Shown here in pieces: positions 51,788 to 60,275 of a DNA stretch of 64,000 nucleotides. The stretch is taken from contig NZ_JHXF01000017.1 of the NCBI RefSeq assembly GCF_000621845.1, positions 1 to 64,000 of the forward strand, written 5' to 3'. The number at the start of each line of letters is the position of its first letter. The stretch's first letter is position 1. The notes below the pieces were generated by a model. The model was not told the DNA's origin and did not search any database. It saw only the letters and a program-made list of their open reading frames with translations. Source of the DNA: Ruminococcus flavefaciens MA2007 (GTDB lineage: Bacteria; Bacillota; Clostridia; Oscillospirales; Ruminococcaceae). Both the position numbers and the translations under genes were made by a program.

Positions 51788-53035
51788 TTATCTTATCTGA
51801 CCGTTACCGTTTATCAGATATTTTACTGTAGTAAGTTCTGTAAGCCCCATAGGACCTCTTGCGTGGAGCTTCTGTGTAGAAATGCCTATTTCTGCTCCGA
51901 AGCCGAATTCACCGCCGTCGGTAAAGCGTGTAGAAGCGTTGACGTAAACTGCCGCAGCGTCTACCTGCTTCTGGAATTTCTGAGCGCTTTCCAGTGAGCT
52001 TGTAACTATGCACTCGGAATGACGGGTGCTGTATTTTCTTATATGAGCGATAGCCTCGTCGATATCGTCAACGACCTTTATTGCGATGATGAAATCGTTG
52101 AACTCTGTAGCGTACTCGGTCTCTGTAGCCTTTTCAACGGAATCGCCGAGGATAGCGATAGTTCTGTCACAGCCGTAGATCTTCACATCGTGCTTCTTGA
52201 AGCGCTCTGCTATCATGGGCAGGAACTTGTCCGCGATATCCTTGTGAACGAGAAGGCTCTCGATAGCGTTGCATACGGAAGGACGCTGAGTCTTGGCGTT
52301 GTCTGTTATCTCCACAGCCATATCAAGGTCTGCGGAGGCGTCAACGTAAACGTGACAGTTGCCTGCGCCTGTCTCGATAACAGGTACGGTAGCGTTCTTG
52401 ACTACAGCCTGTATGAGGTTCGCACTTCCTCTTGGGATAATAACGTCAACATAGCCGTTGAGACGCATGAGCTCTGTGGTAGTCTCGCGGTCTGTCTTTT
52501 CTATGACCTGTATCATATCAGCAGGGAGCCCTGCCTCCTCGATAGCCTTGCGCATGATGTTTCCGAGACAGATATTGGAGTTTATAGCCTCCTTGCCGCC
52601 CTTTAATATGACAACGTTGCCTGCCTTCAGGCAGAGAGCAGCAGCGTCAACTGTAACATTCGGGCGTGACTCGAAGATGATACCGATAACTCCGAGAGGT
52701 ACTCTTGTCTTGATTATCTGCAAGCCGTTGGGACGGTTTCCGCCGCCGATGATCTCGCCGATAGGATCAGCAAGAGCGATAAGCTCGTCAACGCCCTTGG
52801 CAATGCCCTCGATACGCTTTTCGTCAAGCTTGAGTCTGTCCTGCTTGGCTTCGGTCATGCCGTTAGCCTTTGCGTTGGCGATATCCTTGGCATTCTCGGC
52901 TATGATAAGCTCCTTGTTTGCAAGGAGAGCCTTTGATATAGCTGCGAGAGCGTTATTTTTAAGCGAAGTTGAAGCGCTTGCCGCAGCTGCCTCGGCAGCC
53001 TTGGCTCTTTTGCCCAGTTCCTCTGTATAACTCAT
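51788..53035 (-). CDS. proA: Glutamate-5-semialdehyde dehydrogenase (gamma-glutamyl phosphate reductase)
   Basis: A 415-residue NADPH-dependent reductase, second step of proline synthesis. VPLGVIGIIFESRPNVTVDAAALCLKAGN, IPRGSANLI, the catalytic Cys in VIETGAGNCHVYVD and the terminal FGAEIGISTQKLHARGPMGL are ProA signatures. GAGG is 7 nt upstream. It lies 17 nt after proB. Confidence 0.97.
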   Translation of the reverse strand: MSYTEELGKRAKAAEAAAASASTSLKNNALAAISKALLANKELIIAENAKDIANAKANGMTEAKQDRLKLDEKRIEGIAKGVDELIALADPIGEIIGGGNRPNGLQIIKTRVPLGVIGIIFESRPNVTVDAAALCLKAGNVVILKGGKEAINSNICLGNIMRKAIEEAGLPADMIQVIEKTDRETTTELMRLNGYVDVIIPRGSANLIQAVVKNATVPVIETGAGNCHVYVDASADLDMAVEITDNAKTQRPSVCNAIESLLVHKDIADKFLPMIAERFKKHDVKIYGCDRTIAILGDSVEKATETEYATEFNDFIIAIKVVDDIDEAIAHIRKYSTRHSECIVTSSLESAQKFQKQVDAAAVYVNASTRFTDGGEFGFGAEIGISTQKLHARGPMGLTELTTVKYLINGNGQIR

Positions 53036-53052
53036 ATTTACACCTCTGTTAC

Positions 53053-53847
53053 TTAGTATTGCGACTTGAAAAGAGTACCTATCTCTTTGTCCTCAAAGAG
53101 GTCGTAGAGCTTTTCGGGATCTCTTCCGTTCATTATTATCATGTCGATGCCTGCATTTGTAGCTATCTTAGCGGCGTTTATCTTGGTGGACATACCGCCT
53201 GTACCAAGACTTGTACCTGCGCCGCCTGCCATAGCCTCTATCTCGGGAGTTATCTTCTCAACGAGAGGTATTGGCTTTGCGTCGGGATTTTCACGGGGAT
53301 CGCCGTCGTAGAGAGCGTCGATGTCGGAGAGTATCAGAAGCAGGTCAGCTCCCGAAAGCTCTGCGACCAGAGCGGAAAGGGAGTCGTTCTCGCCGATCTC
53401 GAGCTCCAGCTCATCTATAGCAATGGTATCGTTTTCGTTGACTATGGGGATAACGTCCATGCCTACCAGCGATTCTACAGTAGTGCGGAAGTTCTCGCAG
53501 TGGCTTGGATTGTTGATTATCGCCTTTGTGAGCAGTATCTGCGCCACGGTAACGCTGTATTTAGCGAACATATCGTCGTAAACGTGCATGAGCTCGCACT
53601 GACCGATAGCGGCTACAGCCTGCTTGGTCTTGGTATCCTTTGGCTTTTCGGGAAGTCCCAGCTTTCCCGCGCCCAGACCTACAGCTCCCGAGGATACCAT
53701 GATTATCTCACGTCCGGAGTTGTGGAGGTCGGAAATAACGCGGACCAGATTGGTCATGCGGCGTATATTGAGCTTGCCCGTCTTGTGGGCGAGGGTAGAT
53801 GTGCCCAGCTTTATGACGATACGCTGTTTTTCGGATATATTTCTCAT
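53053..53847 (-). CDS. proB: Glutamate 5-kinase, short form without PUA domain
   Basis: A 264-residue amino-acid kinase: IVIKLGTSTLAHKTG (phosphate-binding Lys), IIMVSSGAVGLGAGKLG, IPIVNENDTIA, LLILSDIDALYDGDPRENPDA and GTGGMSTKINAAKIA. It lacks the C-terminal PUA domain of E. coli ProB (367 aa), like many Firmicute forms. The start at MRNISEKQR fits the family; the SD (GAAAGAAG) is weak. It lies 14 nt after the dehydrogenase gene. Confidence 0.96.
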   Translation of the reverse strand: MRNISEKQRIVIKLGTSTLAHKTGKLNIRRMTNLVRVISDLHNSGREIIMVSSGAVGLGAGKLGLPEKPKDTKTKQAVAAIGQCELMHVYDDMFAKYSVTVAQILLTKAIINNPSHCENFRTTVESLVGMDVIPIVNENDTIAIDELELEIGENDSLSALVAELSGADLLLILSDIDALYDGDPRENPDAKPIPLVEKITPEIEAMAGGAGTSLGTGGMSTKINAAKIATNAGIDMIIMNGRDPEKLYDLFEDKEIGTLFKSQY

Positions 53848-53861
53848 AGTTCTGACTTCTT

Positions 53862-54812
53862 TCAGTTGACTTTGTTTTTCGGTGAGCCGTTCTGCCAAGC
53901 CCTGATGTTATCGCATACGATATCCACAAGGCGCTGTCTTGTCTCCAGCGGAGCCCATGCGGTATGGGGAGTGATAACGCAGTTCTTAGCGCCCTTTAAC
54001 GGCGTATCGGGAGACATCGGCTCCTTTACCAGCACGTCAAGGTATGCGGCGGCTATCTTTCCGCTGTTGAGAGCTTCTGCAAGGTCTGCCTCGTTCACTA
54101 CTCCGCCGCGTGAGGTATTCACCAGCATAGCAGAGGGCTTCATGTGTGAGAGGAGCTCCTTGTTGATGATGCCTGCGGTCTTGTCCGTGAGAGGACAGTG
54201 GAATGTAAGAACATCAGCCTTTTCTGCGGCTGTGAAAAGGTCAGTGACCTCGTATGGGCAGTCCTTTGGCTGAGTTCTTGTGCTTATGACGATATTCATG
54301 CCGAAAGCCGAGCCTATCTCGGCTACTTTTCTGCCGATAGAGCCGAAGCCCACTATGGAGAGATTCTTGCCTGCAAGCTCCGAGGTGGGGACAGGGAAGT
54401 AAGAGAAAGCAGGAGAGCGCTCCCACTCGCCGTTTTTTACGGCAGTATCATAGTCTCTTACGCGGCTGAAGCGGTCAAGTATGTATGCGAAGGTCTGCTG
54501 AGCTACGGCGTTTGTGGAATACTGACCTGCATTGCAGACAGCTATGCCCTTCTTTGCGGCATAGTCTATATCCACGTTATTGAAGCCTGTAGCGAAAAGA
54601 CCTACATATTTTATGTTTGGGCAGGCGTCCATTACTTCCTTGGTGATGAGCACCTTGTTGCAGAGGACTATGTCTGCGTCGCCGATATTAGCGGCAGTCT
54701 CCTCGGGCTTGGTGAGGGGGATTATCTTCACGTCGCCCAGTTCTTCAAGCTGAGTGGTGGGGATATCGCCGCTGATATTTACGGTATACCAGTCGAGAAC
54801 AGCTATTTTCAC
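53862..54812 (-). CDS. D-2-hydroxyacid dehydrogenase (glycerate dehydrogenase-like)
   Basis: A 316-residue NAD-dependent dehydrogenase. LFATGFNNVDIDYA in the substrate domain, Rossmann loop LSIVGFGSIGRKVAEIG (about 148-164), catalytic Arg in NTSRGGVVNE and catalytic His in ITPHTAWAPLETRQRL; the TAWA form is typical of hydroxypyruvate/glycerate dehydrogenases. Substrate is not certain. Three nt after the small membrane gene and 14 nt before proB, it sits in the proline operon. Confidence 0.9.
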   Translation of the reverse strand: MKIAVLDWYTVNISGDIPTTQLEELGDVKIIPLTKPEETAANIGDADIVLCNKVLITKEVMDACPNIKYVGLFATGFNNVDIDYAAKKGIAVCNAGQYSTNAVAQQTFAYILDRFSRVRDYDTAVKNGEWERSPAFSYFPVPTSELAGKNLSIVGFGSIGRKVAEIGSAFGMNIVISTRTQPKDCPYEVTDLFTAAEKADVLTFHCPLTDKTAGIINKELLSHMKPSAMLVNTSRGGVVNEADLAEALNSGKIAAAYLDVLVKEPMSPDTPLKGAKNCVITPHTAWAPLETRQRLVDIVCDNIRAWQNGSPKNKVN

Positions 54813-54815
54813 GGC

Positions 54816-55154
54816 TTATTTCTCCTCGCTTTTCTTAGCGTCAGCAGCTTCCTCAGCCTTTTTCGGCTTGCAGATGAAAGTGGATATCAGTGCTGCGAGA
54901 ATGAGAATGAACTCGATGAGTCCGACAGCGTAGAAAAGGGTTTTATTGTCGGATATCCAGAGAGCAAGGGAAATAGGCGGAGCGATAGCGAAAATGAGCT
55001 GGAAAGGTCTTTTCTGAGTTGCGAATCTGTAAGCAAAGAAAATGACCGATATTATAGCGAGTGCGATATGCATAGAAAAACCGAATGGGAATATGGAGGG
55101 GTGCTCCGTGTCGGATATCTGTGCAATAGAGTTGAGCATATTTAAAAGGTCCAT
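54816..55154 (-). CDS. Small membrane protein, unknown function
   Basis: A 112-residue protein with three hydrophobic segments (MHIALAIISVIFFAYRF, LIFAIAPPISLALWI, LFYAVGLIEFILILAALISTFI) and a charged Lys/Glu/Ala C-terminus. No family recognised. GGAG precedes the ATG. First gene of the operon leading to proB-proA. Confidence 0.75.
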   Translation of the reverse strand: MDLLNMLNSIAQISDTEHPSIFPFGFSMHIALAIISVIFFAYRFATQKRPFQLIFAIAPPISLALWISDNKTLFYAVGLIEFILILAALISTFICKPKKAEEAADAKKSEEK

Positions 55155-55233
55155 GATTACTCCGTTCTTCCGTCCGAAGAAGCGCCTTTGCGCAGGGCGG
55201 ATATATTAAAAGTTGCATAAGTCTGCACATTAC

Positions 55234-55262
55234 AGTATAACACAAACGGCTGAAAAATTCAA
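55234..55262 (-). promoter_or_regulatory. Promoter of the proBA-containing operon
   Basis: Minus strand TTGAAT, 17-bp spacer, TATACT with a TG one base upstream (extended -10). Confidence 0.65.
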
Positions 55263-55391
55263 CTATTCTTTTAAAAAATACACAAAAATTTTATGGCGCA
55301 CAGTCTCAGATTTTCGGCTGTTTTTAACATAGGGGTTGAATTTGCCACATATTTAACGTATAATGGTATTTAGTGATTTTTTGAAATTATA

Positions 55392-55510
55392 AAGTTGAGA
55401 GTTGAGAATTGAGAGTTGAAAGTTGTGGTATCGCCTGCGGCGATATTATTTAAAAATGTGAGCGAAGCGAACTCATAAACTCTCAACTCTTCACTCTCAA
55501 CTCTCAACTG
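55392..55510. repeat. Tandem/inverted GTTGAGA repeat
   Basis: Blocks of GAGTTGAGA-type sequence at 55392-55425 are repeated in inverse orientation at 55476-55510 (CTCTCAACTC...). Between them lies the hairpin ATCGCC/GGCGAT (55430-55445). The structure ends about 25 nt before the phoB-like start codon, so it would be in that gene's leader. No gene in 55263-55536. Confidence 0.7.
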
Positions 55511-55536
55511 AATCTGAATTTACAAGGGGGCAATTT

Positions 55537-56220
55537 ATGATATATATGCTTGAAGATGAACAGGGTATCCGCGATTTCGTGCTGTATGCCCTGAGAAACA
55601 GCGGCATGGAGGCAGAGGGCTTCGAGACGCCCGGCGCTCTCCGCGAGGCTATGGAAAAACAGCTCCCCGAGCTGCTGCTCCTTGACAGAATGCTGCCCGA
55701 GGAGGACGGTCTGACGGTACTGAAAAAGCTCCGCAGCGCTCCCGAAACAAGAAAGCTCCCTGTGATAATGCTGACCGCAAAGGATACCGAGCTTGACAAG
55801 GTGGAGGGGCTTGACAGCGGTGCTGATGACTACATCGCAAAGCCCTTTGGCATGAGGGAGCTTATGTCCCGTATAAAGGCGCTTCTGCGCCGCACGGCTG
55901 ATATCCCCTCGGAGAGCGAAAGACTGGAGCTTGCGGGACTGTGTATCTATCCCTCGAAGCATGAGGTGTTTGCCGACGGCGAAAAGGTAGCCCTCACCCT
56001 CAAGGAGTACGATATGCTGCTGCTCTTAGTGAAGAACAAGGGGGAGGTTTTCTCCCGTGACAGGCTTCTCCGCGAGATATGGGGCTACGACTTCTCGGGA
56101 GAGAGCCGCACTGTTGACGTTCATATAAGGACTCTCCGCTCAAAGCTTGGAAACTGCGGCGAGCTGATACAGACTATCCGCGGCGTTGGCTACAAGGCAG
56201 GTGACGGCAGCGATGACTAA
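55537..56220 (+). CDS. OmpR/PhoB-family response regulator
   Basis: A 227-residue regulator. The receiver has the phosphoacceptor Asp50 (LLLLDRMLPEEDG), the conserved Lys102 (YIAKPFGMREL) and Thr in IMLTAKD. The C-terminal winged helix (about 128-225) has LTLKEYDMLLLLVKNKGEVFSRDRLLREIWGY and RTVDVHIRTLRSKLG. GGGGG-rich SD upstream. The stop overlaps the kinase start by 8 nt (ATGACTAA). Confidence 0.95.
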   Translation: MIYMLEDEQGIRDFVLYALRNSGMEAEGFETPGALREAMEKQLPELLLLDRMLPEEDGLTVLKKLRSAPETRKLPVIMLTAKDTELDKVEGLDSGADDYIAKPFGMRELMSRIKALLRRTADIPSESERLELAGLCIYPSKHEVFADGEKVALTLKEYDMLLLLVKNKGEVFSRDRLLREIWGYDFSGESRTVDVHIRTLRSKLGNCGELIQTIRGVGYKAGDGSDD

Positions 56221-57904
56221 GAAAATATTCCTCAGTATCGTGTCTATCTGCGGTATATCGGTGATTTCGGTAATGCTGCTCATTACGGCTCTGATGTATA
56301 ATAAGGCTGCCGACAGCGCCTCCGAGCAGGCTGGCAATGAGGCGAGGCTCATTGCCTCGGCTGTGGAAAAGGGCGGCAGCGATTATCTCTTTGATACCGA
56401 TTTTTCCGAGAATATCCGCGTGACATGGATAGACAGCGGCGGTACGGTAAAATTCGACACCGATAAGGACGCCGAGTCTCTTGAAAACCATGCTGACCGC
56501 GAGGAGATAGCACAGGCTCTGGAAACAGGGGAGGGCAGCTCCTCACGCTATTCCGAGACTATAATGAAAAAGACCGTCAACCACGCAGTAAGGCTAAGTG
56601 ACGGCTCTGTTATAAGAGTTTCGGGAGCTCACAGTTCCTTTACCGCGCAGCTTCTGAAGCTGATAAACCCCATACTGCTCATACTTGCGGCAGCCGCGCT
56701 GTTTTCGGCGCTTTCCGCAAGTGCCGTATCGCGCAATATCGTTAAGCCTATCAACGATATCGACCTTGAACACCCCGACGCTCAGAAGAACTACAAGGAG
56801 CTTGCGCCCCTGCTGGAAAAGCTCCGCACTCAGAATCACAAGGTCAGCCGACAAATGGACGAGATACAGAGCAGGCGAGAGCAGTTCAGCCTTATGACCG
56901 AGAGCATGAGCGAGGGACTAATAATCGCAGATCCGAAGCTCATGGTGCTTGCCTGCAATACTGCGGCGCTGAAGCTTCTTGGCACAGGCAGCTTCACTAT
57001 GGGGCAGAGCATTTACGCTCTCAATAACTCCGATATCTTCCGCCGCTGCCTGCTGAACGCACTGGGCGGCAGGCGCTCCGAGTGCATACTCCGAACAGGC
57101 GGCGGTCAGCGCGAGGTCATCGCCAGCCCTGCCAACAGCATAGACATGGTCTGCGGACTGGTGGTATTCATCATGGACGTTACCGAAAAGCAGGAGCTTG
57201 AGACCATGCGCCGCGAATTTACGTCGAATGTGTCCCACGAGCTGAAAACTCCGCTGACTACTATCTACGGAACGGCGGATATGCTTGCAGGCGGTATGGT
57301 ACAGCCCGAGGACGTTGCACAGTTCGGCGGAAATATCCGCAGCGAAGCCGAAAGGCTCATCAATCTTATCAACGATATCATCTCCTTGTCCAAGCTGGAC
57401 GAGGACTCCGCTCCCCATGAGAATGAGAGCGTTGAGCTCTACAGTCTTGCAGAGGAAGTGCTTGGACGTCTGAAGCTCAGCGCCGAGGAAAAGGGCGTGG
57501 CTGTGTCGCTTACGGGAGAGAAGGTCTCGCTGCTGGGCAGCAGGACTATCCTCAGCGAGGTGCTGTACAATCTCTGCGACAACGGCATAAAGTACAACGT
57601 CAGCGGCGGCAGACTGGACGTGAAGATATCCCATGCGCCAAAACGTGCTATAATCACCGTCAGCGATACCGGTATCGGTATACCCAAGCAGCACATCGGG
57701 CGAATCTTCGAGCGCTTCTACCGCGTTGACAAGAGCCGCTCACGTAAGATAAAGGGCACAGGTCTGGGACTTTCCATTGTAAAGCACGGCGTAATGTACC
57801 ACAACGGCACTGTCCATGTGGACAGCGAATCGGGCAAGGGAACTACGTTTACCATTGAGCTGCCCATTGAGAAGAAAACCAACGAACAAGGAGAAAATAT
57901 ATGA
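56213..57904 (+). CDS. PhoR-like sensor histidine kinase
   Basis: A 563-residue membrane kinase. A first helix (about 7-30), an extracellular sensor (about 31-150), a second helix (NPILLILAAAALFSALSASAVS), then a PAS-like domain with LMTESMSEGLIIADPKLMVLACN, the HisKA box FTSNVSHELKTPLTTIYG (His342) and HATPase_c motifs NLCDNGIKYN (N box), SDTGIGIP (G1) and KGTGLGLSIVKH (G2). The order resembles PhoR. It couples to the upstream regulator and overlaps the next gene by ATGA. Confidence 0.95.
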   Translation: MTKKIFLSIVSICGISVISVMLLITALMYNKAADSASEQAGNEARLIASAVEKGGSDYLFDTDFSENIRVTWIDSGGTVKFDTDKDAESLENHADREEIAQALETGEGSSSRYSETIMKKTVNHAVRLSDGSVIRVSGAHSSFTAQLLKLINPILLILAAAALFSALSASAVSRNIVKPINDIDLEHPDAQKNYKELAPLLEKLRTQNHKVSRQMDEIQSRREQFSLMTESMSEGLIIADPKLMVLACNTAALKLLGTGSFTMGQSIYALNNSDIFRRCLLNALGGRRSECILRTGGGQREVIASPANSIDMVCGLVVFIMDVTEKQELETMRREFTSNVSHELKTPLTTIYGTADMLAGGMVQPEDVAQFGGNIRSEAERLINLINDIISLSKLDEDSAPHENESVELYSLAEEVLGRLKLSAEEKGVAVSLTGEKVSLLGSRTILSEVLYNLCDNGIKYNVSGGRLDVKISHAPKRAIITVSDTGIGIPKQHIGRIFERFYRVDKSRSRKIKGTGLGLSIVKHGVMYHNGTVHVDSESGKGTTFTIELPIEKKTNEQGENI

Positions 57905-59028
57905 GCAGGACTATTACTGCCCCGGAGCTGAAAGACTTCGGGGACGCAATGCTTGTGGATATCCGCGACAGCTCCGCCTTTGAGTACGGACATATCAGCG
58001 GAGCCGTGAATATTCCGCAGGAGCAGGTGCTTACAGCGGAGCTTCCCCGTGACAGGAAAATAATCATATACTGCAAGGGCGGTATCATCAGCGGCGATAT
58101 CGCCGAACAGCTCTGCGACAAGGGCTATGACGCCTACGAGCTGGCAGGGGGCTATGTGGAATGGCTCCGTGGCAAAATGGAGCAGCGCGACGTCACAGAA
58201 GCAGTGGAGCTGAGCCTGCGTAAGAAGTTCAAGAAGTCCATATGGTGCAAGTTCACAAAGGCTATAAACGAGTACGAGCTGGTGCAGCCAAACGATAAGA
58301 TAGCCGTCTGTATCTCGGGCGGCAAGGACTCAATGCTCATGGCGAAGCTCTTTCAGGAGCTGAAACGCCACGACAAGTTCCCCTTCGAGGTAGTGTTCCT
58401 CGTTATGGATCCGGGTTACAGTCCCGAGAACCGCCGTGTTATTGAAGAAAACGCCCGTTCAATGTCCATACCCGTCCATATCTTCGAGTCGGATATCTTT
58501 GACTCGGTATACAATATCGAGAAGAACCCCTGCTACATATGCGCGAGAATGAGGAGAGGCTACCTCTACAGCCACGCAAAGGCTCTGGGCTGCAACAAGA
58601 TAGCTCTGGGACATCATTTCGACGACGTTATCGAGACTATCCTCATGGGTATGCTCTACGGCGGACAGGTACAGACCATGATGCCGAAGCTCCACAGCAC
58701 CAACTTTGAAGGCATGGAGCTGATACGTCCGCTGTATCTTGTCCGAGAGGCTGAGATAAAGCACTGGCGCGACTACAACGACCTGCATTTCATACAGTGC
58801 GCCTGCAAGTTCACCGATACCTGCACTACCTGTGACCCCGACAGCCGTTCCGTGTCAAAGCGTCTGGAGATAAAGAATCTCATTGCGGAGCTGAAAAAGG
58901 TTAATCCGCAGGTGGAGAAGAATATCTTCCGCAGCGTGGAAAACGTCAATGTGAATACAGTCATCGCTTATAAGGATAACGAGGGAGTACATCGTTTCAC
59001 CGATAAATATGATGATGTAAAGAAATGA
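57901..59028 (+). CDS. Rhodanese-TtcA fusion (tRNA sulfur-transfer type)
   Basis: A 375-residue fusion. Residues 1-92 form a rhodanese domain with the active Cys58 in IIYCKGGIISGD and the AGGYVEWL end. The rest is a TtcA-like PP-loop ATPase: CISGGKDSMLMAKL (139-144 SGGKDS), MDPGYSPEN, the cysteine pair NPCYICARMRRG and LGHHFDDVIETILMGMLYGG. TtcA makes 2-thiocytidine in tRNA; a built-in rhodanese could hand over sulfur directly. A C-terminal CACKFTDTCTTCD cluster adds further cysteines. It overlaps the kinase gene by 4 nt, an unusual partner for a two-component system. Confidence 0.88.
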   Translation: MSRTITAPELKDFGDAMLVDIRDSSAFEYGHISGAVNIPQEQVLTAELPRDRKIIIYCKGGIISGDIAEQLCDKGYDAYELAGGYVEWLRGKMEQRDVTEAVELSLRKKFKKSIWCKFTKAINEYELVQPNDKIAVCISGGKDSMLMAKLFQELKRHDKFPFEVVFLVMDPGYSPENRRVIEENARSMSIPVHIFESDIFDSVYNIEKNPCYICARMRRGYLYSHAKALGCNKIALGHHFDDVIETILMGMLYGGQVQTMMPKLHSTNFEGMELIRPLYLVREAEIKHWRDYNDLHFIQCACKFTDTCTTCDPDSRSVSKRLEIKNLIAELKKVNPQVEKNIFRSVENVNVNTVIAYKDNEGVHRFTDKYDDVKK

Positions 59029-59216
59029 GAGCTTTTTGCAAAAAAATCAGCTTATATAGACGCCAGCTGAGAGTAAAACGGTTCAATAAATACGTTTATA
59101 CTTTATTATTGCGCTGATTTTAATAAATTTGTGCATTATTTTCCCTGTTATAAAAAATCCTTGAAGAGCCATAATACTACCACGGCATCAAAAACTTTTT
59201 TAAGGAGATAACAGAA

Positions 59217-59483
59217 ATGAGCAATAACAGCAATAATAAGGGCGTAATGACAGAAAAGGGCAGAGAGGCTCTCGAAAGATTCAAGATGGAGTCTGCAAAC
59301 GAGCTCGGTATCAACCTCAAGCAGGGCTATAACGGCGATCTTACCTCCCGTGAGGCAGGTTCTATCGGCGGCAGCATGGTCAATATGATGTGTCCGGAAC
59401 AACAATGGAAAATTCCGCGAAATAGCGTGAGATCAATGGGACACAAGGTGGTGTATACATACTATATGCAGGTCGGGATATGA
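59217..59483 (+). CDS. Alpha/beta-type small acid-soluble spore protein with altered C-terminus
   Basis: An 88-residue protein. MTEKGREALERFKMESANELGINL and SREAGSIGGSMVNMM match alpha/beta SASPs, which coat spore DNA and are cleaved by the GPR protease near the ELG segment. In typical members the second DNA-binding helix continues (GGSMVKKMIE-like) for about ten residues. Here the reading continues into an unrelated tail, CPEQQWKIPRNSVRS...YMQVGI, so the 3' end was probably changed by a rearrangement or frameshift. AAGGAG precedes the ATG. Monocistronic. Confidence 0.8.
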   Translation: MSNNSNNKGVMTEKGREALERFKMESANELGINLKQGYNGDLTSREAGSIGGSMVNMMCPEQQWKIPRNSVRSMGHKVVYTYYMQVGI

Positions 59484-59599
59484 AAAAATCAGGCGTTGCT
59501 TGCAAAATATTATAATACCGTACCGACACGGTTTTGAGATAATCAATTGACAATTGCATCAAATATTTATTACTAAATATTTGAGCCTTGAACGTATAC

Positions 59600-59640
59600 G
59601 TTGTGTTATTGTTGCCATACAATAACACAACTTTTTTTAT
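59600..59640 (+). terminator. Hairpin terminator before the 59742 gene
   Basis: GTTGTGTTATTG / CAATAACACAAC followed by TTTTTTT; about 115 nt after the SASP stop. Confidence 0.85.
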
Positions 59641-59677
59641 TCATAATTGTAATGATGTGAAGAAGACTTATGAATGA

Positions 59678-59706
59678 TTGAAAAACTTCTCTGAGTATGG
59701 TATAAT
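59678..59706 (+). promoter_or_regulatory. Promoter of the P-loop kinase gene
   Basis: TTGAAA, 17-bp spacer, TATAAT, 36 bp before the start codon. Confidence 0.7.
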
Positions 59707-59741
59707 TATGAAAATTACAGAAAGGCAATACGGTCAAGCTT

Positions 59742-60275
59742 ATGATAATACTGATAACAGGAGCTTCGCACACGGGAAAGACGCTCCTTGCACAGAAGCT
59801 GCTTGAAAAATACAAGTACCCTTATCTTTCCATAGACCACCTTAAAATGGGGCTTATAAGAAGCGGTCAGACCGAGCTCACTCCCTATGACGACGACAAG
59901 CTGACGGCATACCTCTGGAATATCCTGAAAGAGATGATAAAGACTGCCATTGAAAACGAACAGGATCTCATGATCGAGGGCTGTTATATTCCCTTTGACT
60001 GGAAGAACAGCTTTGACGCCGACTATCTGTCGCAGATAAAATACATCTGCCTTGTTATGAGTGAAAGCTACATAACCAGCCATTTCAGTGACATTGTCAG
60101 CTTCGGGAACGCTATCGAGAAAAGGCTCTCCAATGACCTCAGTATTAAGGATATAATACAGGACAATCAGGAATACCTCCGCGGCTGTATCAGTTACGGA
60201 CTTGACTATTTTCTGATAAATGATGAATACGATTTGGAAAGGTGCTACATATGCCCAACCCATGGGAAGAAATAA
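59742..60275 (+). CDS. P-loop nucleotide kinase-like protein
   Basis: A 177-residue P-loop NTPase with Walker A at the very N-terminus, ITGASHTGKTLLAQKLLEKY, and a Walker-B-like LMIEGCYIP. The layout resembles small-molecule kinases of the adenylate-kinase/zeta-toxin/2-phosphoglycerate-kinase group, without a recognised substrate motif. The SD is weak (AAAGG about 16 nt upstream). The coding end overlaps the methyltransferase start region by 25 nt, so the two genes are coupled. Confidence 0.65.
   Translation: MIILITGASHTGKTLLAQKLLEKYKYPYLSIDHLKMGLIRSGQTELTPYDDDKLTAYLWNILKEMIKTAIENEQDLMIEGCYIPFDWKNSFDADYLSQIKYICLVMSESYITSHFSDIVSFGNAIEKRLSNDLSIKDIIQDNQEYLRGCISYGLDYFLINDEYDLERCYICPTHGKK

Noticed and set aside
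52969-54273. 434-codon plus-strand frame opposite proA, proB and the dehydrogenase
   Set aside because: Shadow of three well-supported minus-strand genes.
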